Shown piece after piece: positions 36,189 through 45,125 of a stretch of 64,000 nucleotides of DNA. A program made the translations under genes and the position numbers. Under the pieces are notes generated by a model. It was given only the letters and a program-made list of their open reading frames with translations, ran no database searches and was not told where the DNA came from. Position 1 is the stretch's first letter; the number at the start of each line of letters is the position of its first letter. This stretch comes from Akkermansia muciniphila (GTDB lineage: Bacteria; Pseudomonadota; Gammaproteobacteria; Burkholderiales; Burkholderiaceae_C): contig CALQKH020000009.1 of NCBI GenBank assembly GCA_943331105.2, positions 99,669-163,668 of the forward strand. The letters run 5' to 3'.

Positions 36189-38159
36189 ATGCTTTACCCT
36201 CAAGAATTTGATGTGATTGTGGTCGGTGGCGGCCATGCCGGAACCGAAGCCGCGTTGGCGGCTGCCCGCATGGGCAGCAAAACGCTGCTGCTCACGCACA
36301 ACATCGAGACGCTGGGGCAAATGAGCTGCAACCCCAGCATTGGTGGCATCGGCAAGGGCCACTTGGTCAAAGAGGTGGATGCTTTGGGTGGCGCCATGGC
36401 CTTGGCCACCGACGAGGGCGGCATCCAGTTCCGCATCCTCAACAGCTCCAAAGGCCCGGCCGTGCGCGCCACGCGCGCCCAGGCCGATCGCATTTTGTAC
36501 AAAGCCGCCATTCGCCGCATGCTCGAGAACCAAGCCAATTTGTGGTTGTTTCAGCAAGCGGTGGACGACCTGATGGTCGAGGGTGACCGGGTGGTGGGCG
36601 CTGTCACTCAGGTCGGCATCCGCTTCCGCTCGCGCACTGTGGTGCTGACGGCGGGTACTTTTCTGGATGGCAAGATCCATGTGGGCTTGCAGAATTACGC
36701 CGCGGGCAGGGCAGGCGATCCGCCTGCCGTCAGTTTGTCAGCGCGCCTCAAAGAGTTGAAGCTGCCGCAAGGGCGCCTGAAGACCGGCACACCACCACGC
36801 TTGGATGGTCGCACCATTGATTTTTCACAATGCACCGAGCAACCTGGTGACGGCATGCCCGGCGGCATGAACGCGACCGATGGCATACCCGTGTTCAGTT
36901 TCATGGGCCGCACCGAGATGCACCCTGAGCAAATGCCCTGCTGGATTACCCACACCAACGAGCGCACGCACGACATCATCCGCTCTGGCTTTGACCGCAG
37001 CCCCATGTTCACCGGCAAGATCGAGGGTGTGGGGCCGCGTTATTGCCCGAGTGTGGAAGACAAAATCAACCGTTTTGCCGACAAGGACAGCCACCAGATT
37101 TTTCTGGAGCCCGAAGGCCTGACGACCCACGAGTACTACCCTAACGGTATCTCGACCAGCTTGCCGTTTGACATCCAGTACGACTTGGTGCGCTCGATGA
37201 AGGGGCTGGAAAACTGCCACATTCTCAGGCCTGGTTACGCCATCGAATACGACTACTTTGACCCCCGTTCATTGAAGAACAGCTTCGAGACCCGCCAAAT
37301 CAGCGGCCTGTTTTTTGCGGGGCAGATCAACGGCACAACCGGTTACGAAGAGGCTGCAGCCCAGGGTTTGTTTGCCGGCATCAATGCCGCGCTCCAGTGC
37401 CGGGGTGAAGCGGCTTGGATGCCGGCTCGCGACCAAGCCTACTTGGGCGTGCTGGTCGATGACTTGGTGACCCAGGGCGTGACCGAGCCTTACCGCATGT
37501 TCACCAGCCGGGCGGAGTTCCGCCTGCAGCTGCGCGAAGACAACGCCGATGCGCGCCTGACCGAAGTTGGGCGACAGATGGGCTTGGTGGATGACGCCCG
37601 CTGGGACGCTTTCAGCCGCAAGCGCGATGCTGTTTCACGTGAAACAGAGCGACTGAAATCCATCTGGGTGAACCCACGCAACTTGCCAGCAGCCGAGTCT
37701 GAGCGGGTGTTGGGCAAAGCCATTGAGCACGAGCACAACCTGTTTGACTTGCTGCGCAGACCGAATGTGAGCTATCCCGCGCTGATGACGCTGGACGGCG
37801 GGCGCATGTCCAGCGCCGATGTTTCACGTGAAACCTTGGGCGACTTGAGCCATTCAGTCATCGAGCAGGTCGAGATCGCTGCCAAATACTCGGGCTACAT
37901 CCACCGCCAAAAAGGGGAGGTGGAGCGGGCCGCGTTTTACGAACACCTGCGCCTGCCCGAGAGTCTGGACTACATGCAGGTGTCGGCGCTGTCCATTGAG
38001 GCGCGTCAAAAGTTGGCCAAACACCGGCCTGAAACCTTGGGCCAAGCCTCGCGCATCTCGGGCATCACGCCTGCCAGCGTGTCCTTGCTCTTGATTCACC
38101 TGAAAAAGGGTGGCTTCAAAGGCTTCATGCAAGCTGCAGAGGAAGGCGTGCAGGCATGA
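36189..38159 (+). CDS. mnmG: tRNA U34 carboxymethylaminomethyl-modifying enzyme MnmG (GidA)
   Basis: FAD-dependent enzyme (656 aa) that with MnmE modifies the wobble uridine of several tRNAs. The dinucleotide-binding site is [20 protein letters not shown]. Conserved segments include [31 protein letters not shown], the FAD-site region [20 protein letters not shown], and the C-terminal MnmE-binding domain with [14 protein letters not shown]. The start at 36189 has AAGGCGG upstream. The gene embeds two parS sites whose bases encode VSRET in both places (residues about 482 and 545). It overlaps rsmG by ATGA. Confidence 0.98.
   Translation: MLYPQEFDVIVVGGGHAGTEAALAAARMGSKTLLLTHNIETLGQMSCNPSIGGIGKGHLVKEVDALGGAMALATDEGGIQFRILNSSKGPAVRATRAQADRILYKAAIRRMLENQANLWLFQQAVDDLMVEGDRVVGAVTQVGIRFRSRTVVLTAGTFLDGKIHVGLQNYAAGRAGDPPAVSLSARLKELKLPQGRLKTGTPPRLDGRTIDFSQCTEQPGDGMPGGMNATDGIPVFSFMGRTEMHPEQMPCWITHTNERTHDIIRSGFDRSPMFTGKIEGVGPRYCPSVEDKINRFADKDSHQIFLEPEGLTTHEYYPNGISTSLPFDIQYDLVRSMKGLENCHILRPGYAIEYDYFDPRSLKNSFETRQISGLFFAGQINGTTGYEEAAAQGLFAGINAALQCRGEAAWMPARDQAYLGVLVDDLVTQGVTEPYRMFTSRAEFRLQLREDNADARLTEVGRQMGLVDDARWDAFSRKRDAVSRETERLKSIWVNPRNLPAAESERVLGKAIEHEHNLFDLLRRPNVSYPALMTLDGGRMSSADVSRETLGDLSHSVIEQVEIAAKYSGYIHRQKGEVERAAFYEHLRLPESLDYMQVSALSIEARQKLAKHRPETLGQASRISGITPASVSLLLIHLKKGGFKGFMQAAEEGVQA
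37631..37646. other. parS site 1 (perfect)
   Basis: TGTTTCACGTGAAACA, the exact 16-bp palindromic consensus bound by chromosomal ParB, inside mnmG. parB lies 3.2 kb downstream. Confidence 0.93.
37820..37835. other. parS site 2 (one mismatch)
   Basis: TGTTTCACGTGAAACC inside mnmG, differing from the consensus only at the last base. It is 189 bp from site 1. Confidence 0.88.
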
Positions 38160-38803
38160 GTGTGAATCTGGAGGCGGGCCTGCGCGCAGGTGCGCAAACC
38201 TTGGGCTTGGCTTTGTCGGATGCGCAAATCCAGCACTTGTTGGACTATGCGGCGCTGATCCAGAAATGGAACAAGGTTTACAACCTGACAGCCTTGCGCG
38301 ACCCGGCGGACATGCTCACGCACCACCTGTTGGATAGCCTGACAGCCATTGTCCCCTTGTGCCGACACACCCAGGGCCAGCCCGTTCGCGTTCTGGATGT
38401 GGGTTCGGGCGGTGGTTTGCCCGGGGTGGTCTTGGCCATTTGCATTCCTGAGTTGAATGTGAGCTGCGTAGACACAGTGGCCAAAAAAGCTGCCTTTGTC
38501 CAGCAAGTGGCGGTGAGCCTGAAGCTGCCCAATTTGCGCGGTCTGCATGCGCGGGTCGAATCCCTGACCGATCCGTACCAAGTCATTTGCTCCCGCGCCT
38601 TCGCTTCTTTGCCCGACTTTGTGACCTGGTCCCGTTCGGCGCTGGCCGAGGGTGGTGTGTGGATGGCCATGAAGGGCAAACATCCACAGGGCGAAATTGA
38701 CGCCTTGCCTGCCGATGTGAAAGTGTTTCACGTGGAACCATTGACGGTTCCCGGCTTGGATGTCGAGCGTTGTATGGTTTGGATGAAGCCCGAAACCATT
38801 TGA
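38156..38803 (+). CDS. rsmG: 16S rRNA (guanine-527-N7) methyltransferase RsmG (GidB)
   Basis: S-adenosylmethionine-dependent methyltransferase (215 aa) that methylates G527 of 16S rRNA. It has the family start region [19 protein letters not shown], the cofactor-binding [17 protein letters not shown] and the catalytic-region segment [17 protein letters not shown]. The length is normal. It is translationally coupled to mnmG by a 4-bp overlap. A degenerate parS lies in its 3' part, and a perfect one follows its stop. Confidence 0.97.
   Translation: MSVNLEAGLRAGAQTLGLALSDAQIQHLLDYAALIQKWNKVYNLTALRDPADMLTHHLLDSLTAIVPLCRHTQGQPVRVLDVGSGGGLPGVVLAICIPELNVSCVDTVAKKAAFVQQVAVSLKLPNLRGLHARVESLTDPYQVICSRAFASLPDFVTWSRSALAEGGVWMAMKGKHPQGEIDALPADVKVFHVEPLTVPGLDVERCMVWMKPETI
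38724..38739. other. parS-like site 3 (two mismatches)
   Basis: TGTTTCACGTGGAACC within rsmG, with the left half-site intact and two differences in the right half. It lies 74 bp before the perfect site 4. Weaker ParB binding is expected. Confidence 0.6.
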
Positions 38804-38810
38804 ATCAGGG

Positions 38811-38830
38811 GGTGTTTCACGTGAAACACC
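38811..38830. other. parS site 4 (perfect, extended 20-bp palindrome)
   Basis: GGTGTTTCACGTGAAACACC is a perfect 20-bp palindrome containing the full consensus at 38813-38828. It sits in the rsmG-lysE spacer 8 bp after the rsmG stop, and is probably the strongest ParB nucleation site in the cluster. Confidence 0.93.
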
Positions 38831-38900
38831 TTGAAAAGAGGCTGCATCAGCGGGCGGCCCATCACTTACACTCGCAAGAATCACCCCAGAAAGAAAGCCC

Positions 38901-39518
38901 ATGTTTTTTGGCATTTCAGATTACGGATCCTTTGTGGCTGCGATTGTTTTGTTCTTGGCCATTCCTGGCCCTGGCAATCTGGCCTTGATCACCTCCACCG
39001 GCAAGGGCGGAATAGCCGGGGGGCTGGGCGCAACATTCGGCGTGATTGCGGGTGACCAGGTGTTGATGTGGATGGCCGTGGCGGGTGTGGCCACGGTGTT
39101 GGCCACTTACCCGGCTGCATTCGTGGCCGTGCAGTGGGTGGGTGCTTTGTATTTGGCTTGGTTGGGTTGGATGATGTTGATGGCCAAGCCGGGCGATGCA
39201 CCTGTTTTGAACATTCGACCACGTCAGTATTTTCAGCAAGCCTTGGCCATCACCTTGCTCAACCCCAAGGCGATCGTCTTCTACATGGCATTTTTCCCTT
39301 TGTTTGTTGATCCCAGCGTTCATCAGGGCTGGGTCAGTTTTGCCGTCATGGCCGCAACCATCGCTTTTCTGACGTTTCTGTATGGTTTGGGCATGACCTT
39401 GTTGACATTCCATTTGGCTTCGCGCATGCGTGCAAACCCCCGCATTGGACGCTGGCTCGAAAAGCTCGCCGGCATTTTTCTCATTGGTTTTGGCGTCAAG
39501 TTGGCCATTTCCAAATAA
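38901..39518 (+). CDS. LysE/RhtB-family exporter
   Basis: Inner-membrane exporter of amino acids or similar metabolites (205 aa, about six helices). It has the family motif FLAIPGPGNLALITSTGKGG near residues 18-37 and the LNPKAIVFYMAFFPLFVD segment at the fourth helix. The substrate cannot be predicted. It lies between the parS/rsmG block and parA, with 18 bp to parA, and is probably co-transcribed with it. Confidence 0.9.
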   Translation: MFFGISDYGSFVAAIVLFLAIPGPGNLALITSTGKGGIAGGLGATFGVIAGDQVLMWMAVAGVATVLATYPAAFVAVQWVGALYLAWLGWMMLMAKPGDAPVLNIRPRQYFQQALAITLLNPKAIVFYMAFFPLFVDPSVHQGWVSFAVMAATIAFLTFLYGLGMTLLTFHLASRMRANPRIGRWLEKLAGIFLIGFGVKLAISK

Positions 39519-39536
39519 ATTGGAAGACTCATCACC

Positions 39537-40307
39537 ATGGCCAAAATTATTTGCATTGCCAACCAAAAAGGCGGCGTTGGCAAAACCACCACCACGGTCA
39601 ATTTGGCTGCGGGCTTGGCCAAACTCGGGCAAAAAGTTTTGTTGGTGGACCTCGACCCACAGGGCAATGCCACCATGGGCTCAGGCATTGACAAACGAGA
39701 AGTCGAACTCAGTGTTTACGATGTTTTGCTCGAGTCGGCATCTGTCAAAGAGGCGGTGGTCAAAGCCGACAAATGCGGCTACGACGTGCTGAGCGCCAAC
39801 CGTGAATTGGCGGGCGCCGAAGTGGAGTTGGTGCAGCTGACACACCGTGACCAGCGCTTGCGGTCTGCCTTGGCCGAGGTGGGTGCCGACTATGACTTCG
39901 TGTTGATCGACTGCCCACCCTCTTTGTCCATGCTCACGCTGAATGGCCTTTGTTCGGCGAATGGCGTGATCGTGCCCATGCAGTGCGAGTACTTTGCGCT
40001 GGAAGGTCTGACAGACCTGGTCAACACCATCAAGCAGGTGCATGCCAACCTGAACAAAGAACTGAAAATCATTGGCCTGCTGCGCGTCATGTTTGACCCG
40101 CGCATCACTTTGCAAGTGCAGGTGAGCGATCAGCTCAAGGCGCATTTTGGCAACAAGGTGTTTGACACGGTGATCCCGCGCAATGTGCGTTTGGCCGAGG
40201 CGCCCAGCTATGGTTTGCCGGGTGTGGTTTTCGACCCTTCGGCCAAGGGCAGTCAGGCCTATGTCGAATTCGCTCGCGAATTGGTGCAGCGCGCACCATC
40301 GCTTTGA
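39537..40307 (+). CDS. parA: Chromosome-partitioning ATPase ParA (Soj)
   Basis: Deviant Walker ATPase (256 aa) that forms DNA-bound gradients moving ParB-parS complexes. It begins MAKIICIANQKGGVGKTTTT with the signature-Lys P-loop. Further motifs are LLVDLDPQGNATMGSG, VLIDCPPSLSMLTLNGL and VFDTVIPRNVRLAEAPSYG. No N-terminal helix-turn-helix extension is present, so it is the chromosomal Ib/Soj form. It is separated from parB by a hydrolase gene that starts directly after its stop. Confidence 0.97.
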   Translation: MAKIICIANQKGGVGKTTTTVNLAAGLAKLGQKVLLVDLDPQGNATMGSGIDKREVELSVYDVLLESASVKEAVVKADKCGYDVLSANRELAGAEVELVQLTHRDQRLRSALAEVGADYDFVLIDCPPSLSMLTLNGLCSANGVIVPMQCEYFALEGLTDLVNTIKQVHANLNKELKIIGLLRVMFDPRITLQVQVSDQLKAHFGNKVFDTVIPRNVRLAEAPSYGLPGVVFDPSAKGSQAYVEFARELVQRAPSL

Positions 40308-40844
40308 ATGTCCACCAGCGTGTTGATCTTGCCCGGCTGGCAGGGCAGCGGCCCCGAGCATTGGCAAATGCGCTGGGCCCATCTGCATGCTTACACCGTG
40401 GTCGAGCAAAACGATTGGCTCAACCCGCTGCGAGGTGACTGGATGGCCCGCTTGGACGAAGCCGTCATCGATGCGCCAGGCCCTGTGGTGTTTGCTGCAC
40501 ACAGTTTGGGCTGTATTTTGGTGGCGGCTTGGGCGGCGTTGTCGCGGCACACCGAACGCGTGCAGGGGGCTTTTTTGGTAGCGCCAGGCGACACCGAAGT
40601 ACCGCACATGCGGGACCGTCTGCCGGGGTGGTCGCCGGTGGTGCGTCAGCGCTTGCCTTTTCCAAGCGTGCTGGTCGGCAGCTTGGACGACCCGTATTGT
40701 TCGTCAGAACGCGCCCAAGGCATGGCCCATGACTGGGGTTCTCAGTGGTTGAGCTTGGGCCCAGCGGGGCACATCAATGCCGAATCTTCTTTGGGCGATT
40801 GGCCACAAGGCCATGCCCTTTTGCAAACACTCTTGAAGGATTGA
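40308..40844 (+). CDS. RBBP9/YdeN-type serine alpha/beta hydrolase
   Basis: Small alpha/beta hydrolase (178 aa) of the RBBP9/YdeN family. It begins MSTSVLILPGWQGSGPEHWQ, has the nucleophile Ser in VFAAHSLGCILVAAW, an acidic residue in VGSLDDPYCS and the catalytic His in LGPAGHINAESSLGDWP. The biological substrate of the family is unknown. Its ATG follows the parA stop directly, and it ends 2 bp before parB, so it is embedded in the par operon. Confidence 0.9.
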   Translation: MSTSVLILPGWQGSGPEHWQMRWAHLHAYTVVEQNDWLNPLRGDWMARLDEAVIDAPGPVVFAAHSLGCILVAAWAALSRHTERVQGAFLVAPGDTEVPHMRDRLPGWSPVVRQRLPFPSVLVGSLDDPYCSSERAQGMAHDWGSQWLSLGPAGHINAESSLGDWPQGHALLQTLLKD

Positions 40845-40846
40845 CC

Positions 40847-41764
40847 ATGGTCACCAAAAAACCCAAAGGTCTTGGCCGAGGACTTGAGGCCTTGTTGGGC
40901 CCAACCGTCGAAGACGCACCGAACACCGCTTCTTACGCCGAAAGTGGCTTGCCCAGCCAACTCAAGCTGGACCAAATGGTGCCCGGCATGTACCAGCCGC
41001 GCACCCGCATGGACGAAGGGGCCTTGTACGAGTTGGCTGAATCCATCAAGGCCCAAGGCATCATGCAGCCGATCTTGGTGCGCCGGCTCACCGAGGGTGA
41101 GAATGCGGGCAAGTACGAGATCATTGCAGGCGAGCGCCGCTTCAGGGCTTCGCGCTTGGCGGGCTTGGACGCTGTCCCTGTTTTGGTGCGCGACGTGCCC
41201 AACGAGGCGGCTGCGGCCATGGCTTTGATTGAAAATATTCAACGCGAAGACCTCAATCCCTTGGAGGAAGCCCAAGGCCTGCAACGCTTGATCAAAGAGT
41301 TTGGGCTCACTCACGAAGCTGCGGCGCAGGCCGTGGGCCGTTCGCGCAGTGCCGGCAGCAACCTGTTGCGCCTGCTCAATTTGGCCGAACCGGTGCAGGC
41401 CATGCTGATGGCGGGCGACTTGGACATGGGCCACGCCCGCGCGCTGTTGTCCCTCGAAAAAGCGACACAAATCACCGCTGCCAACCAGATTACTGCCCGC
41501 AAGATGTCTGTGCGGGAGGCCGAAAGCTTGGTCAAAAAACTGGGCGCCGAGTTCAATTTGGTCACGCAAAAGCCCAAAAAAGAAAAGTCCCGCGACATTC
41601 GCCGCATCGAGGAAGAGTTGTCGGATTTGCTCATGGCCGAGGTCGAAGTGCGTGTGAAGAAGCGCGTCAAACGCCTGGGCCGGATGGAAGAGTTGGGTGA
41701 ACTGAGCATCCAGTTTGGTTCGCTGGATGAGTTGAATGGATTGATTGACAAACTGCGCGGCTAA
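40847..41764 (+). CDS. parB: Chromosome-partitioning protein ParB (Spo0J)
   Basis: parS-binding CTP-dependent clamp (305 aa). It begins MVTKKPKGLGRGLEALLGP. The ParB/sulfiredoxin-like domain has IMQPILVRR, KYEIIAGERRFRASRLAGL and AMALIENIQREDLNPLEEA. The helix-turn-helix follows (THEAAAQAVGRSRSAGSN), then the dimerisation C-terminus LSIQFGSLDELNGLIDKLRG. The start at 40847 has GAAGGA upstream; the frame is open further, into the hydrolase gene. It should nucleate on the parS sites 2-3 kb upstream. Confidence 0.97.
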   Translation: MVTKKPKGLGRGLEALLGPTVEDAPNTASYAESGLPSQLKLDQMVPGMYQPRTRMDEGALYELAESIKAQGIMQPILVRRLTEGENAGKYEIIAGERRFRASRLAGLDAVPVLVRDVPNEAAAAMALIENIQREDLNPLEEAQGLQRLIKEFGLTHEAAAQAVGRSRSAGSNLLRLLNLAEPVQAMLMAGDLDMGHARALLSLEKATQITAANQITARKMSVREAESLVKKLGAEFNLVTQKPKKEKSRDIRRIEEELSDLLMAEVEVRVKKRVKRLGRMEELGELSIQFGSLDELNGLIDKLRG

Positions 41765-41769
41765 AAGCA

Positions 41770-43521
41770 GTGCCCACAACCGGTCAAACATGGTCAAAAA
41801 CACTGTGGCGAAGCCTGTTTCGCCAGGGTGGTTTTTTGCGTCAAAAGATGCTGACCATTTATTTGATGTTGGTTTCTTTGACCACTTTTTTTGGTTTTTT
41901 ATTCACGCCCGTTGACGCTGTGGCACGCGCCAACTTGGTGGTTTCGGTGTTGTCCCTGTGTTTGCTTGCGGTGGTGGGCATTCGGGCCATCTTTTCGTAT
42001 CTGGTGCACGCCGTCACAGCCTTGACGGCGCTGCTCGCGATTTACACAGCCATGCAAATGGGTGGCATCAACTCTACCGCCGTCATTTGGCTGAATGTGC
42101 TTTCTGTGCCTGTGTTGTTGATGCTGGGGCGTACCGCCACGTTGGTGTGGATCGCCATCATGTTGATGTCGATTTTGGGATTAACCGGAATAACCTGGAT
42201 GGGGTCAGTGGGCAGTCGTGTAGAGGCCTCGTCATCGGTGGTCACTTGGGCTTTTTTGAACCATGTTTTAGCGCTTTTGAACCTCATGATGGGCGTTCGC
42301 ATTTATGAGTATTTGCACAATGGGCAGTTGCAAAAACTCAAGCTTCGCAATGAAGAGCTTGAGGCGACCCATGCGGCGCTGATCCGCGCCCAAGCGCATA
42401 AAGACGAATTTGTTGCAGCCGTTGGTCACGAGTTGCGAACCCCAATGAATGTGATTTTGGGATTCAATGGTGTCTTGCAACGCGAGCTGTCTGATCAACC
42501 AGAGAAATTGGCGGTGGTTGGCCACATACGCCGCTCGACTGAACACCTGCTTCAGCTGGTCAATGACATCTTGGACTTTTCTGAGCTGCAGGCGGGTGAG
42601 CTGCATTTGAACCGCGTGGACTTTGTACTCAAGTCCTTGCTGGACGAGCTGCAGCAACGCCACGGCGAGAAAGCCAAAGCCAAAGGCATCACCTTGCGTG
42701 TGTCTTTGGCTGCGGCATTGCCATTGCGTGTCCATGGTGATCGCCAGCGCTTGCTTCAGATTCTGAGCAACCTGGTGGACAACGCCATCAAATTCACAGA
42801 CCATGGCGCGGTGCATGTGGGGGTGATGGCGCAGGGTGAGCGGTTGATTTTTGAGGTGCAGGATTCAGGCCGGGGCATCCCCCTTGAACGGCAGGCGCAT
42901 ATTTTTAGACGCTTTGAACATGCAGATGTACACACCAATCGGGCATATGGCGGCACAGGCCTGGGCTTGACTTTGTGTGAAAAACTGGTGGCCTTGCATG
43001 GCGGGCACATTGGCGTCGACAGCCATGAAGGGCGGGGCGCATGCTTTTGGTTCGACATCCCCTTGCAAGAGGCGCAAGAGTCGGACCCCGATGGCCGTTT
43101 GGATGACGATGGTTTAGCGAATGAGCCACTCCGTATCTTGGTGGTGGACGATAACAAAGTCAACCTGCTGGTGGCGCAGTTGCAGTTGCAAAAATGTTGG
43201 CCCAACGCCAGCATCACCACGGCGGACAGCGGCGCCAAAGTCTTGACTTTGTTAGAACAACAGGTGTTTGACGTGGCCTTGATCGACATGTTCATGCCAG
43301 ACATGGACGGCGCGCAAGTGGCACAGCAAATTCGTCAACACTTTCCCGCCATGGCAAACCGCATGCCTATTTTGGCCCTGACAGCCAATACCAACCCGGT
43401 AGATCGTGGACGTTGTTTGGCGGCGGGCATGCAAGAGGTCTTGCACAAACCCATGGACACCGTGGCATTGATGGCGGCTGTTGGGCGGCATGTTTCTCGC
43501 GCTCGAAGGGGCCCGTTGTGA
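41770..43521 (+). CDS. Hybrid sensor histidine kinase (first of a tandem pair)
   Basis: A 583-residue membrane kinase starting 5 bp after parB with GTG. About six hydrophobic helices (residues 25-190) form an integral-membrane sensor without a large periplasmic loop. A short coiled coil is followed by HisKA with VGHELRTPMNVILGFNGVL (His220), HATPase with NLVDNAIKFTD and GGTGLGLTLCEKL, and a C-terminal receiver with ILVVDDNKVNLLVAQ and ALIDMFMPDMDG (Asp506). No Hpt or DNA-binding domain is present, so a separate phosphotransfer protein would be needed. It overlaps the next kinase by GTGA. Confidence 0.9.
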   Translation: MPTTGQTWSKTLWRSLFRQGGFLRQKMLTIYLMLVSLTTFFGFLFTPVDAVARANLVVSVLSLCLLAVVGIRAIFSYLVHAVTALTALLAIYTAMQMGGINSTAVIWLNVLSVPVLLMLGRTATLVWIAIMLMSILGLTGITWMGSVGSRVEASSSVVTWAFLNHVLALLNLMMGVRIYEYLHNGQLQKLKLRNEELEATHAALIRAQAHKDEFVAAVGHELRTPMNVILGFNGVLQRELSDQPEKLAVVGHIRRSTEHLLQLVNDILDFSELQAGELHLNRVDFVLKSLLDELQQRHGEKAKAKGITLRVSLAAALPLRVHGDRQRLLQILSNLVDNAIKFTDHGAVHVGVMAQGERLIFEVQDSGRGIPLERQAHIFRRFEHADVHTNRAYGGTGLGLTLCEKLVALHGGHIGVDSHEGRGACFWFDIPLQEAQESDPDGRLDDDGLANEPLRILVVDDNKVNLLVAQLQLQKCWPNASITTADSGAKVLTLLEQQVFDVALIDMFMPDMDGAQVAQQIRQHFPAMANRMPILALTANTNPVDRGRCLAAGMQEVLHKPMDTVALMAAVGRHVSRARRGPL

Positions 43522-45125
43522 GCCTCTTTGGCAAGATTCGACAAAGGGCGTCACGCTTGGGCGTGTTGCTGTGGCTGGTCAACCATGGGTTTTCGTTGAG
43601 CCTGGCTGTGCACACAGGCACGGCGCTTGGGGCGGGTGTCTTGTTTTATTCGGCGTGGGTGACTGGCGGCGTTTATTCACCTCTGATGGCTTGGTTGTTG
43701 ATTTTGCCGGTGACGCCTTTTTATGTGCTTCACCGCAGAGCCGGTTTTCTTTGGATGTGGTTGGTGTTGGCCATGCAGTTGGTCATGGCGGTGTCCAACC
43801 AGCTGGCTTGGATTGAGCCATTTGAAACGGGCATGGCGCATGTCCCATCGTCTTTTTTGACATACAGCTTGGTCACATGCGTGCTGATTGTGGTGCCCTT
43901 GATGTATGACCGCCTGTACCGCCAAGCACTGGAGGAAAGTCGCAAACACCAGCGTGAACTGGAAATTCAACGAGAGGAGCTAGAGCACACGTCGCTCATG
44001 CGCGAACATTTCATTGCCACCGTGAGCCATGAATTGCGCACACCCATGAACGCGATACTGGGCTTCAATGCCTTGCTCTTATCTCGCGTGCAGGACAAGC
44101 CCGAAGCCCTCAAGGTTCTCAAGCACACCCGCCAGTCAGCAGATCACCTGATGACCGTGATCAATGACATCCTGGATTATTCTCAGTTGCAGACCGGGCA
44201 ATTGGTCATCCAACCCGAAACATTTGAGCTCCGATCTGTGGCTGAGCGCGCGTTTGAGTTGTTCAAGCCGCGTATTGACAGCACGGGTCTGAATTACCGC
44301 TTGGTGCTGGATGAACACTTGCCGGTTTGGGTCACCACCGACCGACACCGCCTCATGCAGGTGTTGGTCAACTTGTTGGGCAATGCGCTCAAGTTCACCC
44401 ACCAAGGCTCGGTGGAGTTGCGGGTGGATTGGGCCAATCCTGGCGTTGTGTTTTCTGTGCAAGACACAGGCATTGGCATTGCCAAAGAGCGGCAAGATCA
44501 GATTTTTAAACGTTTTGCCCAGGCCGAGAACGATACGCAAGCTTTGTATGGCGGTAACGGTTTGGGTTTGGCGATTTCGCAAAAAGTAGCGCATCTTTTG
44601 GGTGGGGAAATCGGTTTTGAAAGCGAGCCTGGACAAGGGTCACGGTTTTGGCTTCGCTTGCCCTTAACGGCGGCACCAGCACCAGCCAAGTCTGCAGAGC
44701 AACAGCAGCTGCCATTGCAAAGCGCAGAAACGGCGTGGACCTTTTTGGTGGCCGATGACCATCCTCTCAACCGTTTGTTGCTCAAAAATGTGCTGCAAAA
44801 CGCGTGGCCTCAAAGCACGGTCTTTGAAGCTGTTGACGGGCAAAATACGCTGGATGTGTTGTACCAAAATCCAGTAGATCTGGTGTTCATGGACATGGTC
44901 ATGCCTGTCATGGATGGCATCGAAGCCACAGCCCTCATCCGACAAAATGCTGCCAAGCGCATCGCACATGTCCCTGTTTTTGGCTTGACGGCCAATGTCA
45001 ATTCTTTGGATTTGGGGCGATTCAAGGCCGCAGGCCTCAATGACGTGATGCTCAAACCTTTTGAGCCTGTTGAGTTGTGCCACCGCGTGGAAAGCCTTTT
45101 GTTGGCGAGAGGTGGTGTTTCATGA
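43518..45125 (+). CDS. Hybrid sensor histidine kinase (second of a tandem pair)
   Basis: A 535-residue paralogue of the upstream kinase with the same layout. A membrane sensor of about five helices (residues 15-135) is followed by a charged coiled coil (ALEESRKHQRELEIQREELE), HisKA with VSHELRTPMNAILGFNALLL (His171) and HATPase with NLLGNALKFTH and GGNGLGLAISQKV. The receiver has DDHPLNRLLLKNV and LVFMDMVMPVMDG (Asp459). The GTG start at 43518 is chosen from the 4-bp overlap with the first kinase. The last codons overlap the transporter start as ATGA. Confidence 0.9.
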   Translation: MSLFGKIRQRASRLGVLLWLVNHGFSLSLAVHTGTALGAGVLFYSAWVTGGVYSPLMAWLLILPVTPFYVLHRRAGFLWMWLVLAMQLVMAVSNQLAWIEPFETGMAHVPSSFLTYSLVTCVLIVVPLMYDRLYRQALEESRKHQRELEIQREELEHTSLMREHFIATVSHELRTPMNAILGFNALLLSRVQDKPEALKVLKHTRQSADHLMTVINDILDYSQLQTGQLVIQPETFELRSVAERAFELFKPRIDSTGLNYRLVLDEHLPVWVTTDRHRLMQVLVNLLGNALKFTHQGSVELRVDWANPGVVFSVQDTGIGIAKERQDQIFKRFAQAENDTQALYGGNGLGLAISQKVAHLLGGEIGFESEPGQGSRFWLRLPLTAAPAPAKSAEQQQLPLQSAETAWTFLVADDHPLNRLLLKNVLQNAWPQSTVFEAVDGQNTLDVLYQNPVDLVFMDMVMPVMDGIEATALIRQNAAKRIAHVPVFGLTANVNSLDLGRFKAAGLNDVMLKPFEPVELCHRVESLLLARGGVS

